Positions 1 through 6,183 are shown, counted from the first letter of the stretch. The stretch is DNA of 6,805 nucleotides from Bacillota bacterium (GCA_012799115.1 JAAZLY010000108.1:1-6805), one strand, 5' to 3'. A program made the numbers and translations. Notes: generated from the letters alone by a model not told the origin.

Positions 1-1
1 G

Positions 2-142
2 GCCCCTGAACTGCTTCACAAGCGTAGGAAGGCACTGCGCAGTTTCCGATCCGAGCTCTATGCTCAAGGAGTAGATCGAGAAGCGGTCGAAGCCTTGACC
101 GCTACGTATAAAGAGTTGGGAGACATAAAAAACTGGAGATAA
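2..142 (+). CDS. C-terminal 46 codons of an unidentified protein (5' end outside window)
   Basis: An open frame enters from the left edge and stops at TAA 140-142. The visible tail is 46 residues, highly charged and probably helical (Arg/Lys-rich start, then an acidic-basic helix, ending in KNWR). It contains no motif I can assign to a family. It is supported as coding by the uninterrupted frame and by a textbook terminator that begins right after its stop codon. It is transcribed in the same direction as hcp but is separated from it by that terminator and a strong promoter, so it is probably not in the same transcription unit. No function is proposed. Confidence 0.6.
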   Translation, partial: APELLHKRRKALRSFRSELYAQGVDREAVEALTATYKELGDIKNWR

Positions 143-143
143 T

Positions 144-178
144 GCAAAGAGCAGCTCGTACCTGAGCTGCTTTTTTGC
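144..178 (+). terminator. Rho-independent terminator of the upstream partial gene
   Basis: A perfect 7-bp stem GCAGCTC (151-157) / GAGCTGC (164-170) with a 6-nt loop is followed by six T (171-176). The A-rich run before the stem (GCAAAGA, 144-150) can pair with the T-run and the following GC, lengthening the stem and making the element potentially bidirectional. It starts two bases after the stop codon of the partial gene and ends 16 bp before the hcp -35 box. Confidence 0.9.
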
Positions 179-194
179 ATCTAAAGCGAGCAGC

Positions 195-223
195 TTGACA
201 ATTCCTAAGTGCGAAGGTAATAT
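195..223 (+). promoter_or_regulatory. Strong sigma-A promoter for hcp
   Basis: TTGACA at 195-200 matches the -35 consensus exactly. TAATAT at 218-223 matches the -10 consensus TATAAT at four of six positions. The spacer is exactly 17 bp. Transcription would begin near 229-231, leaving a leader of about 34 nt before the TTG start at 264. A short palindrome GAAC-AA-GTTC (232-241) lies at the predicted start of transcription and could be an operator half, but it is too short to name. I saw no clear FNR/CRP-like (TTGA-N6-TCAA) site. Confidence 0.8.
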
Positions 224-247
224 TAGCAAGAGAACAAGTTCACAAAC

Positions 248-254
248 AGGAGGT
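248..254 (+). promoter_or_regulatory. Ribosome binding site that decides the hcp start
   Basis: AGGAGGT at 248-254 is a near-perfect Shine-Dalgarno sequence. It lies 9 nt before TTG 264 and 15 nt before ATG 270. The optimal spacing favours TTG 264 as start. The far upstream in-frame TTG at 195 has no such site and is itself part of the -35 box. Confidence 0.85.
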
Positions 255-263
255 AGAATCGTA

Positions 264-1898
264 TTGAGCATGTTTTGTTTCCAATGCCAAGAAGCTGCCA
301 AAGGCATTGGTTGTAGTGTTAAAGGAGTATGTGGTAAGAGTCCAGAGGTATCAAATCTCCAGGATCTATTGATCTATTCTGCCAAGGGCATAGCTAATAT
401 CATTCAACAGAATAGCCTAGAAGTAGGCGAGCTTGGTACCGTGAATCACGAAATTTTAAATAGTTTATTTAGTACCATTACCAACGCCAACTTCGATGAA
501 CATTCCATTGAAAAACAGATTAGAACGATGCTAGATGTTCGCGATACGCTAAGGGAATCCAACAACGCCGCTGCTGAGTTGCACGATGCCGCCACATTCC
601 AAGTCACGGACCGTGATGATATGCTACAGAAGGCGACTACAGTGGGTGTACTTTCCACAACCGATGAAGATGTACGTTCTCTACGAGAGTTGATTATCTA
701 TGGGTTGAAAGGAATGGCAGCCTACGCCCATCATGCCTTAAATACCGGTGAAGAAAAGGAAGAAATCTATGCCTTCATCTACAAGGCCCTTGATGCCACC
801 CTCGATGACGAACTCAGTATCGATGAACTGGTCAGCTTGACCTTGGAAACAGGAAAGTACGGGGTAGATGTTATGGCCTTGCTTGACTCGGCCCACAATT
901 CCCGCTACGGAAGCCCAGAGATAACGGAGGTCAATATCGGCGTCAGACAGAATCCAGCGATTTTGATTTCGGGACACGACCTAACCGATCTAGAACAACT
1001 ACTCGAGCAAACGGAAGGGACAGGTGTGGACGTTTATACTCATAGTGAGATGCTTCCCGCCCATTACTATCCCGCCTTCAAAAAGTACGATCACTTTGTG
1101 GGCAACTATGGTAATGCCTGGTGGAAACAGGTTACCGAGTTCGATTCCTTCAACGGACCCATTCTCTTTACGACAAACTGTATTGTACCTCCCAGGAAGG
1201 AAGAAATCCGGGAACGTATCTTTACAACCGGAGCTACCGGATATCCTGGTTGTACACACATCGAGGCAGATGAGAGTGGAACGAAGGATTTCTCGCCCAT
1301 CATCGAGATGGCCAAGTCCTGCCCACCTCCAACGGAAATTGAGACTGGGACAATTGTAGGGGGCTTTGCCCATCAGCAAGTCTTCGCCCTGGCAGATAAG
1401 ATCGTAGAAGCGGTGGAATCTGGAGCCATCAAGAAATTCTTTGTGATGGCCGGTTGTGATGGAAGGCATAAGGAAAGGCAGTACTACACTGACTTTGCTT
1501 CTGAACTGCCAGAGGATAATGTCATTTTAACCGCCGGATGTGCCAAATACCGTTACAACAAGCTTGGTCTTGGTGATATCGGCGGTATTCCACGGGTCCT
1601 CGACGCTGGCCAGTGCAATGACTCTTACTCCCTAGCCTTGATCGCCCTAAAACTCAAGGAGATCTTTAGCCTGGAGGACATCAATGAACTCCCCATCGTC
1701 TACAACATTGCGTGGTATGAGCAAAAGGCCGTGATTGTGCTCTTGGCCCTACTCTATCTAGGTGTTAAGAACATCCACCTTGGACCTACCCTACCCGCCT
1801 TCTTGTCGCCTAACGTCGCCAATGTCCTGGTCGAGAATTTCGGCATCGGGACTATCGGAACAGTTGAGGAAGACATGGAGCTCTTTGTAGGCGCTTAA
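264..1898 (+). CDS. hcp: Hybrid-cluster protein / hydroxylamine reductase, class I
   Basis: Cytoplasmic Fe-S-O enzyme of the Hcp family. The family reduces hydroxylamine to ammonia in vitro and is now generally linked to NO reduction/S-nitrosylation and nitrosative-stress defence. From TTG 264 the protein has 544 residues, the usual length for the family. The N-terminal motif is C5-X2-C8-X8-C17-X5-C23, the class I (strict-anaerobe) pattern that binds a cubane cluster rather than the [2Fe-2S] cluster of enterobacterial class II. All seven hybrid-cluster ligands are visible: H238, E262, C306, C398 (the persulfide cysteine position, in AGCDG), C426, C451 and E486. Their spacings (24, 44, 92, 28, 25, 35) closely follow the Desulfovibrio enzyme. 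The start is chosen because AGGAGGT lies 9 nt upstream and the product then begins MSMFCFQC; the 23 codons further upstream overlap the promoter. ATG 270 is an alternative. The gene appears monocistronic, with its own promoter and terminator. No hcr-type reductase gene is in the window. Family assignment is very secure. Confidence 0.97.
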   Translation: MSMFCFQCQEAAKGIGCSVKGVCGKSPEVSNLQDLLIYSAKGIANIIQQNSLEVGELGTVNHEILNSLFSTITNANFDEHSIEKQIRTMLDVRDTLRESNNAAAELHDAATFQVTDRDDMLQKATTVGVLSTTDEDVRSLRELIIYGLKGMAAYAHHALNTGEEKEEIYAFIYKALDATLDDELSIDELVSLTLETGKYGVDVMALLDSAHNSRYGSPEITEVNIGVRQNPAILISGHDLTDLEQLLEQTEGTGVDVYTHSEMLPAHYYPAFKKYDHFVGNYGNAWWKQVTEFDSFNGPILFTTNCIVPPRKEEIRERIFTTGATGYPGCTHIEADESGTKDFSPIIEMAKSCPPPTEIETGTIVGGFAHQQVFALADKIVEAVESGAIKKFFVMAGCDGRHKERQYYTDFASELPEDNVILTAGCAKYRYNKLGLGDIGGIPRVLDAGQCNDSYSLALIALKLKEIFSLEDINELPIVYNIAWYEQKAVIVLLALLYLGVKNIHLGPTLPAFLSPNVANVLVENFGIGTIGTVEEDMELFVGA

Positions 1899-1942
1899 TC
1901 AAAAACTAGGCAACTCAAAAAGACACGTTCCATAAGGTACCT

Positions 1943-1980
1943 AAAGAAGGCTCTTCACTTTCCGCAGAGCCTTCTTTTTC
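1943..1980 (+). terminator. Rho-independent terminator of hcp
   Basis: A perfect 12-bp stem AAAGAAGGCTCT (1943-1954) / AGAGCCTTCTTT (1966-1977) with an 11-nt loop runs into a T-rich tail. The A-run on the left mirrors the T-run, so it could also act on the opposite strand. It lies 45 nt after the hcp stop, which makes read-through into the downstream regulator unlikely. Confidence 0.92.
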
Positions 1981-1982
1981 TT

Positions 1983-2164
1983 TTGCGCTTTTCGGAAATG
2001 ATCGAGACAAAGCGTACGACTCTCGTTACGATCTTTGAGAGTCACACCATAGCAGGCAGGAGTTCGCGACTTTTGGTTTAATTAATCATATCAGAAAGCA
2101 AAAAGGTCCTGACACAAACTCTCTTCAACAACTTAGCTATAGCAAAGACACGCACTATTATAGA
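1983..2164. other. Intergenic region upstream of the TetR-type gene; no gene seen
   Basis: No credible ORF or RNA gene is visible between the hcp terminator and the regulator. It holds a 7-bp inverted repeat GACTCTC (2018-2024) / GAGAGTC (2037-2043) with a 12-nt loop and no T-tract, and two short perfect palindromes: TTAATTAA (2078-2085) and GCTATAGC (2136-2143). A weak promoter candidate is CTGACA (2109-2114) with TAGCTA (2134-2139), but the 19-bp spacer is long. The palindromes are the likeliest places for operator sequence of the regulator; this is inference only. Confidence 0.4.
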
Positions 2165-2178
2165 AGGAGGAGATCCTC
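2165..2178 (+). promoter_or_regulatory. Ribosome binding site of the TetR-type gene, embedded in an inverted repeat
   Basis: AGGAGG at 2165-2170 lies 8 nt before GTG 2179 and fixes that start. It is overlapped by the inverted repeat GAGGA (2167-2171) GA TCCTC (2174-2178), which abuts the start codon. In RNA this could form a 4-bp stem with a 4-nt loop that covers the Shine-Dalgarno sequence. In DNA it could be part of an operator. Confidence 0.7.
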
Positions 2179-2817
2179 GTGACAGAGTTGACCGATCGAA
2201 AACACCTTGTTTTTAATGCCATTGAGAGCCTCCTATTGGAGGAAGGACCAGAGTCACTAACGTATGGCAACATTTCTGCAAGGTGCCATTTGCACACCAA
2301 TACCATTACCTACTACTTCAACAACAAGGAAGATCTGATGCTTCAGTTCTTCCAGCATGTAATAAAACGTGACACCGAGAGGAAGCCTGTATTTTTCTAC
2401 CGTGTCGAAGATGGTATGTCTCCCGTTGAGGCTTTTAGCGCATTCGTTGACTACACGGTGGACTGCAAGCATCTCCGGTCAGAGGTACGCAGGCTGATCA
2501 ACCTATATCTATTGCCCCACCTCTACTCTAGCGATGCAGTTCGGAGCCTAGTGTTTCACATCAACGAGATGTCCATCGATGCTGAATATGACGCAATCCA
2601 GGTGTATAAGAAGCTCGGGATCATAGAAGAAACTAGGGAGCGAGAGGCTTTCGCCGACTTGACATTTACCTCTTTTGGCAACTCTCTGCTTCTGATTTTC
2701 GGGGTTGAATGCCGGGATTCGGACTTGGCTCTGCACAATGCCAAAGAAAGAATAAAGAAGGCCTTCCTTAAGGATGGACTATATGTTGAAACACCTTGGA
2801 AAGAATCCGTAGACTAG
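2179..2817 (+). CDS. TetR/AcrR-family transcriptional regulator
   Basis: Predicted 212-residue cytoplasmic DNA-binding repressor. The N-terminal 55 residues show the TetR pattern: a first helix (about 8-22), then the helix-turn-helix (about 27-46), ending in the hallmark TITYYFNNKEDL, where the recognition helix leads into the conserved YYxF...KEDL segment. Residues 60-205 form the variable, helical ligand-binding and dimerisation domain, with no recognisable ligand signature. Length is typical of the family. The start is GTG with AGGAGG 8 nt upstream. Neighbours are hcp upstream on the same strand, behind a terminator, and a convergent peptide-utilisation operon downstream. The sequence does not show which, if either, it controls. 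Autoregulation is common in this family, and the inverted repeats upstream would fit it. Effector unknown. Confidence 0.92.
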   Translation: MTELTDRKHLVFNAIESLLLEEGPESLTYGNISARCHLHTNTITYYFNNKEDLMLQFFQHVIKRDTERKPVFFYRVEDGMSPVEAFSAFVDYTVDCKHLRSEVRRLINLYLLPHLYSSDAVRSLVFHINEMSIDAEYDAIQVYKKLGIIEETREREAFADLTFTSFGNSLLLIFGVECRDSDLALHNAKERIKKAFLKDGLYVETPWKESVD

Positions 2818-2819
2818 AC

Positions 2820-2880
2820 AAAACGAGTCCCTTGCTCCCCCGGCATCGAGCACAAGAGAACAAGGGACTGCAAGGGACTG
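2820..2880 (-). terminator. Terminator of the leftward operon, with a duplicated stem arm
   Basis: Between the convergent genes, AGTCCCTTG (2826-2834) is complementary to CAAGGGACT (2861-2869). Read on the minus strand, the stem is followed by a TTTT run (2823-2820), as expected for a terminator of the dehydratase-ended operon. The loop is 26 nt and contains a nested TGCTC/GAGCA pairing (2833-2837 / 2848-2852). On the plus strand no T-tract follows, so its use by the TetR-type gene is doubtful. The 5' arm as transcribed leftward is present twice, giving two alternative stems. Confidence 0.65.
2861..2880. repeat. Tandem 10-bp duplication
   Basis: CAAGGGACTG occurs twice head to tail (2861-2870 and 2871-2880), followed by a third partial start CAAG (2881-2884). 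Each copy can pair with the single AGTCCCTTG arm at 2826-2834. It probably arose by slippage. Confidence 0.9.
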
Positions 2881-2887
2881 CAAGTTA

Positions 2888-3859
2888 CTAAGAAGAGAGA
2901 GGCGGATTGGCGGCTGCGAGATTGGTTAGGCTCGGGAGATCCACATTCGACCCGCTGATGATGCAGACAACTTCTCGAGCATCTTCAGGCAATCCCATCT
3001 CCAGAAGACCTGCTACAGATACTGCGCCTGCTGTTTCGGAAATGATTCTGCTTTCCTGAAAGAGCAGTCTTTGCGCGTCTAAAATGATCTCGTCATCGAC
3101 CTGCCAAAGCCTAGGACACAGTTCCTTAATAATCTCCAGGTTCAAGTCACCCACAGTACGTACCGCCACGCCATCGGCAATGGTTTTCATGTTGGGTATG
3201 GTAGACGGGCATCCGTCCCTAAGGGCTGCCTGCATACTGGCTGCCCCCGCAGCCTCCACTCCAACAAGGCGTAGATGGTTGGCCCCCATCTCTTTTCTAG
3301 CTACAAGTAAGCCAGCCAACACCCCGCCACCTCCCACTGGGGCGATCACAGTATCAACACTTGGGCGATCCTCTAGAATCTCTGAAAGCATCGTTCCCTG
3401 CCCCTCAATGATGCGAGGATGGTTGAAGCTCGGTACATAGATGTACCCCTCTTGGGCAGCCAGGCTTTTGGCATAGACCTGAGCTTCATCGTAATCGGCG
3501 CCGTGGAGAATCAAGCTCGCGCCATACGCTTTCGCACGTCTTTGCTTCGTTTGCGGAGCGGTAACGGGCATGACCACCGTACATTTCACGCCCCGGAGTT
3601 GACCTGCAAGGGACATGCCCAGGCCGTGATTACCACTGGAAGCGGTAATAATACCCCTGGCTGCTTCTTCTTCCCCGAGGGAAAGCATATAGTTCATGGC
3701 TCCACGGAACTTGAAGGCCCCCGTCCGCTGCAAGCTCTCGAGCTTAAGGAACACTCTCTTGCCTAAACGACGGTTCAGTTCTTCCACTTCCACAAGGGGA
3801 GTGCGGATAATGTAGGGAGCAAGACGCTCACTACAACTTCTGACATTGTAAGTGTGCAT
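2888..3859 (-). CDS. PLP-dependent serine/threonine dehydratase-like enzyme (fold type II, no ACT domain)
   Basis: A 323-residue cytoplasmic enzyme of the IlvA/TdcB/serine racemase group, which removes the hydroxyl and amino groups of Ser/Thr-type substrates to give a 2-oxo acid and ammonia, or racemises serine. The Schiff-base lysine is K50 in TGAFKFRGA. The substrate/PLP loop SSGNHG is at 74-79, the phosphate-binding glycine loop GGGG at 176-179, and the pyridine-binding SGSN at 302-305. Length matches catabolic-type enzymes; the C-terminal ACT domain of biosynthetic IlvA is absent, so isoleucine feedback control is not expected. At the metal site known from serine racemase and related enzymes it has E202 and A206 but S208 where Asp is usual, so metal binding is uncertain. 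ATG 3859 is preceded by GGAGGT (3868-3873) at 8 nt. It is the last gene of the operon, 23 bp after dppA. EutB-like or hydroxyaspartate ammonia-lyase activity is possible; the exact substrate cannot be read from sequence. Confidence 0.9.
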   Translation of the reverse strand: MHTYNVRSCSERLAPYIIRTPLVEVEELNRRLGKRVFLKLESLQRTGAFKFRGAMNYMLSLGEEEAARGIITASSGNHGLGMSLAGQLRGVKCTVVMPVTAPQTKQRRAKAYGASLILHGADYDEAQVYAKSLAAQEGYIYVPSFNHPRIIEGQGTMLSEILEDRPSVDTVIAPVGGGGVLAGLLVARKEMGANHLRLVGVEAAGAASMQAALRDGCPSTIPNMKTIADGVAVRTVGDLNLEIIKELCPRLWQVDDEIILDAQRLLFQESRIISETAGAVSVAGLLEMGLPEDAREVVCIISGSNVDLPSLTNLAAANPPLSS

Positions 3860-3867
3860 AGTCTTTG

Positions 3868-3873
3868 ACCTCC
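3868..3873 (-). promoter_or_regulatory. Ribosome binding site of the dehydratase-like gene
   Basis: GGAGGT on the minus strand, 8 nt before ATG 3859, in the 23-bp gap after the dppA stop. It shows independent translation initiation within the operon. Confidence 0.85.
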
Positions 3874-3882
3874 AGTGTAAAT

Positions 3883-4680
3883 TTAGGGCAACCAGTTTAG
3901 CGTGTTCAGAACCTCCACGAAATTTGTGGTGGAAAAACTGACTAGATTGCTTGTCTCACGCTTGACTCCAGGAAAGTAGCTGGCTTTCGAAGCATCAACA
4001 TGCTCCTTGTATAAAACCTCCACATCGAAGCTCTCAGGTATGGCAATTCTTGCTTGACTTAAGTCTTGTTGCACAGCCTTTTTTGCGGTCTCACGCAAGT
4101 CTTCTTCAACTCGGAGCGGGCTATAATTTCGAGTTAACCCACCATCGCCATCTTTCATCACTACGGTTAGCAGTTTGGGATGAAGTTCTCTTTCCTCCAA
4201 ACAGAGTTGGGCATCGCCTGCCAAAAGTACACTGGGTACTCCCTCCAAAGCACAGGCCCAGCTGTAGAGGAGAAACTCTGATGCCACTCGCCCATTAACT
4301 TTGATCCACAGAGGACGCCCGGTCAAGGTGTGGGACAAGGGATTCCCTGGCTTACTGGCGGCAGAATGGTAGCCAACAAACATGGCAGCATCAAAGGTAG
4401 AATCGATCCCTTCCACCATCAAATACGGATGTCCAGAGTAAGAACGCAGTACAGTCACTTCCTTGGGGAAACCCTCTAGGTCGAAGTTTTGGGCCCGGCC
4501 ATGGGCGTCCCGAACAACGATTTCTGTTGCGCCTCCAGCCAAGGCACCCTCAATGGTCGCTAGCAGTTCCCGCTTCATCCGGTGCGCGTGGGGGACGCCC
4601 GGTTCGGTATTGGTCCGTGTTTCGTCCCAGCTTGTAGTACTGGAGATTCCCTCGATATCAACACTAATAAAAACTCTCAT
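3883..4680 (-). CDS. dppA: D-aminopeptidase, peptidase family M55 (DppA)
   Basis: Predicted 265-residue cytoplasmic zinc peptidase. The Bacillus subtilis homologue is a decameric, D-specific aminopeptidase acting on D-Ala-D-Ala and D-Ala-Gly-Gly. From ATG 4680 the two-zinc site reads D8 and E10 (in SVDIEGIS), H60 (in RDAHG), H105 (in FVGYHS) and E135 (in ASEFLL), with the catalytic histidine at H117 (in LSHT). These positions lie within two residues of the B. subtilis numbering as I recall it. There is no signal peptide. ATG 4680 is preferred over the adjacent in-frame GTG 4683 because AGAGGA (4689-4694) then has 8-nt spacing (5 nt for GTG) and the N-terminus aligns exactly with DppA. It lies 29-32 bp after the serine hydrolase gene and 23 bp before the dehydratase-like gene. 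As in the Bacillus dpp operon, it is linked to peptide ABC transporter genes. Confidence 0.94.
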   Translation of the reverse strand: MRVFISVDIEGISSTTSWDETRTNTEPGVPHAHRMKRELLATIEGALAGGATEIVVRDAHGRAQNFDLEGFPKEVTVLRSYSGHPYLMVEGIDSTFDAAMFVGYHSAASKPGNPLSHTLTGRPLWIKVNGRVASEFLLYSWACALEGVPSVLLAGDAQLCLEERELHPKLLTVVMKDGDGGLTRNYSPLRVEEDLRETAKKAVQQDLSQARIAIPESFDVEVLYKEHVDASKASYFPGVKRETSNLVSFSTTNFVEVLNTLNWLP

Positions 4681-4688
4681 CACATTCG

Positions 4689-4694
4689 TCCTCT
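4689..4694 (-). promoter_or_regulatory. Ribosome binding site of dppA
   Basis: AGAGGA on the minus strand in the short gap after the serine hydrolase stop. Spacing is 8 nt to ATG 4680 and 5 nt to GTG 4683, which favours the ATG. Confidence 0.65.
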
Positions 4695-4712
4695 CTTACG
4701 TACTGCGGTATT

Positions 4713-6137
4713 TTAGATGCGTTGGAAAATGCGGCTACCAATTTTCATGCCCCAGGCTTGATCCCGATCCACAAAGAACGTCACAGCAAAGCCTTCTCTG
4801 ATGGGGTCTTTACCTTCTTCCGCAGCCAGAAAGACATTCTGACCACAAAAATGGAGCTTGTGCCGGACTTGCTGTCTCGGCGGAGTAAAACTCAACTCAC
4901 CATCGAGGAGCTCAACCTTGAAAGGATAGGCGCAGCGGGATAGTCCAGCTTCCCTACCACTATAAAACCCCTCATAGATGTGGGGTTCCTGGGGATCTCT
5001 TGCCACAGGTCTATAGGCATGGCTTGGAGTATCGGGTTCGAGCCCCTTGAGAAGATTGAAGGCCCCCATGAGAATCCTCATCGCGTTGATGCCCCCGATA
5101 TTAGTGAGAACAACCCCGGCATAGCCCGCACCATCTAGGAAGGCGCCTGCTGAAGAAATGCCCTTCAGTCCACCCGTATGGCTATAGAGGACATGATCTT
5201 GCCACACCGCTTTGCTCAATCCATACGTGTAGACACCCGTTCTTGAGCTTGGGTAATCGTTGCCGAAAAGGCGTTTCGCTGCCCCCTTTGGCAGAACACG
5301 CCGGCCATCGTAGCACCCTTCCTGCGAGAGCATGCTGTAGTACTTGGCCATATCGCGGCTTGAAGAGATAATCCAGCCACACCCTCGATAAGGAGGCGCG
5401 TAGGGCCAGTTGTCGGAGGCAGAAATGGTATCGTCATCACCTTTTGAAAACAGTTGGGTGACGTTCTCAAAATCGACGAGGCGGTGGAACCCCAAGGCGC
5501 TACGGCGCATACCGAGAGGTTGGAAAACCTTCTGGTCCAAGTACTCTTCCATACTGATCCCGGCAGCCTGATCGACAATGGATGAAAGAATTGCATAGCC
5601 ATCATTGGAGTAGTTCATGTATTCCCCGGGTTGACCGAGGGGCTCATAATCGCCTACAACAATGTAATTAATGATATCCTCCACGGTGTCTACCTTGATG
5701 CGCCTTGGTAATGTGTCTGTTTCCCGGGTTTCCCCTTCGTCCCGCTGGGCATGAGTATCCATGCAATGCTGTAACGTCGGAAGCAGAGGTAGTCCAGAGG
5801 TGTGGTCCAAGAGATGCTTAATCAAGACCGCGTCCTTTGGTGTGCCAGGGATTTTGAAATTCGGGAAAAAGCGCGTTACTGGGTCCGTAAACTCGAGCTT
5901 GCCTTCTTCCTCCAACAAGGCTAAGGCCACAGCAGTAAATGATTTGGACAAAGAAGCCACTCCCATAATCGTGTCGGGATTGACTGGGTTTTCTTGCTTG
6001 ATATCGCAGTATCCATAGGACTTTTCAAACAAGGTACCTGTAGGTCCAGTAAAGGACAGGGACAGACCAGGGATGTTCTGAGTCTGGATTTCTTCTTGAA
6101 TAAATTCGTCTAAGCGTGCAGAGTCAAATTCGGGCAA
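4713..6137 (-). CDS. Serine hydrolase of the beta-lactamase/S12 family (D-aminopeptidase or esterase-like)
   Basis: A 474-residue protein of the class C beta-lactamase/PBP4*/D-aminopeptidase fold. Catalytic motifs appear in the right order: SLSK at 62-65 (nucleophile S62, general base K65), YSN at 176-178, and HTG at 320-322 in place of the KTG of true penicillin-binding proteins. The HTG version is common in S12 peptidases and esterases. Residues about 380-474 form a C-terminal beta-rich extension (EGFYSG start, alternating hydrophobic strands) seen in longer members. The N-terminus has no signal peptide or membrane segment, so it is likely cytoplasmic, unlike cell-wall penicillin-binding proteins. 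The start is TTG 6137 with AGGAGG (6147-6152) 9 nt upstream. It sits 46 bp after a peptide-transport ATPase and about 30 bp before dppA, suggesting intracellular hydrolysis of imported peptides. A resistance beta-lactamase role is unlikely. The exact substrate is unknown. Confidence 0.9.
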   Translation of the reverse strand: MPEFDSARLDEFIQEEIQTQNIPGLSLSFTGPTGTLFEKSYGYCDIKQENPVNPDTIMGVASLSKSFTAVALALLEEEGKLEFTDPVTRFFPNFKIPGTPKDAVLIKHLLDHTSGLPLLPTLQHCMDTHAQRDEGETRETDTLPRRIKVDTVEDIINYIVVGDYEPLGQPGEYMNYSNDGYAILSSIVDQAAGISMEEYLDQKVFQPLGMRRSALGFHRLVDFENVTQLFSKGDDDTISASDNWPYAPPYRGCGWIISSSRDMAKYYSMLSQEGCYDGRRVLPKGAAKRLFGNDYPSSRTGVYTYGLSKAVWQDHVLYSHTGGLKGISSAGAFLDGAGYAGVVLTNIGGINAMRILMGAFNLLKGLEPDTPSHAYRPVARDPQEPHIYEGFYSGREAGLSRCAYPFKVELLDGELSFTPPRQQVRHKLHFCGQNVFLAAEEGKDPIREGFAVTFFVDRDQAWGMKIGSRIFQRI

Positions 6138-6146
6138 TCCAATACG

Positions 6147-6152
6147 CCTCCT
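6147..6152 (-). promoter_or_regulatory. Ribosome binding site that decides a TTG start
   Basis: AGGAGG on the minus strand, 9 nt before TTG 6137. An ATG on the same strand at 6160-6158 is out of frame, so TTG is the supported start of the serine hydrolase. Confidence 0.8.
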
Positions 6153-6183
6153 TGTGCCATAGAGAGTTAGTTCTACATCACAC

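Noticed and set aside
232..241. GAACAAGTTC as a LexA/SOS box
   Set aside because: The Gram-positive SOS box has GAAC and GTTC separated by four bases. Here they are two bases apart, so it does not fit.
195..263. N-terminal extension of hcp (23 extra codons from TTG 195)
   Set aside because: The region contains the -35 and -10 boxes and the Shine-Dalgarno sequence, is unlike Hcp N-termini, and would lie mostly upstream of the predicted transcript start.
1024..1359. 111-codon plus-strand open frame inside hcp
   Set aside because: It is an out-of-frame shadow; the true frame carries the hybrid-cluster ligands across this stretch.
999..1469. 156-codon minus-strand open frame inside hcp
   Set aside because: It is an antisense shadow of the highly conserved Hcp coding frame, has no ribosome binding site of note, and has no recognisable domain.
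2018..2043. Hairpin GACTCTC/GAGAGTC as a second terminator or small RNA
   Set aside because: No T-tract follows, the loop is 12 nt, and no promoter is evident. It is listed only as a possible regulatory symmetry.
3419..3766. Plus-strand open frame of 115 codons inside the dehydratase gene
   Set aside because: It is antisense to the region encoding SSGNHG and the PLP lysine, with no independent coding evidence.
4681..4683. GTG 4683 as the dppA start
   Set aside because: It is only 5 nt from the Shine-Dalgarno sequence. ATG 4680 has 8-nt spacing and aligns exactly with the DppA N-terminus. GTG is not excluded.
4713..6137. Beta-lactamase antibiotic-resistance gene
   Set aside because: It lacks a signal peptide and the KTG motif, and sits in a peptide-utilisation operon. 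The fold is shared, but a resistance role is not supported.
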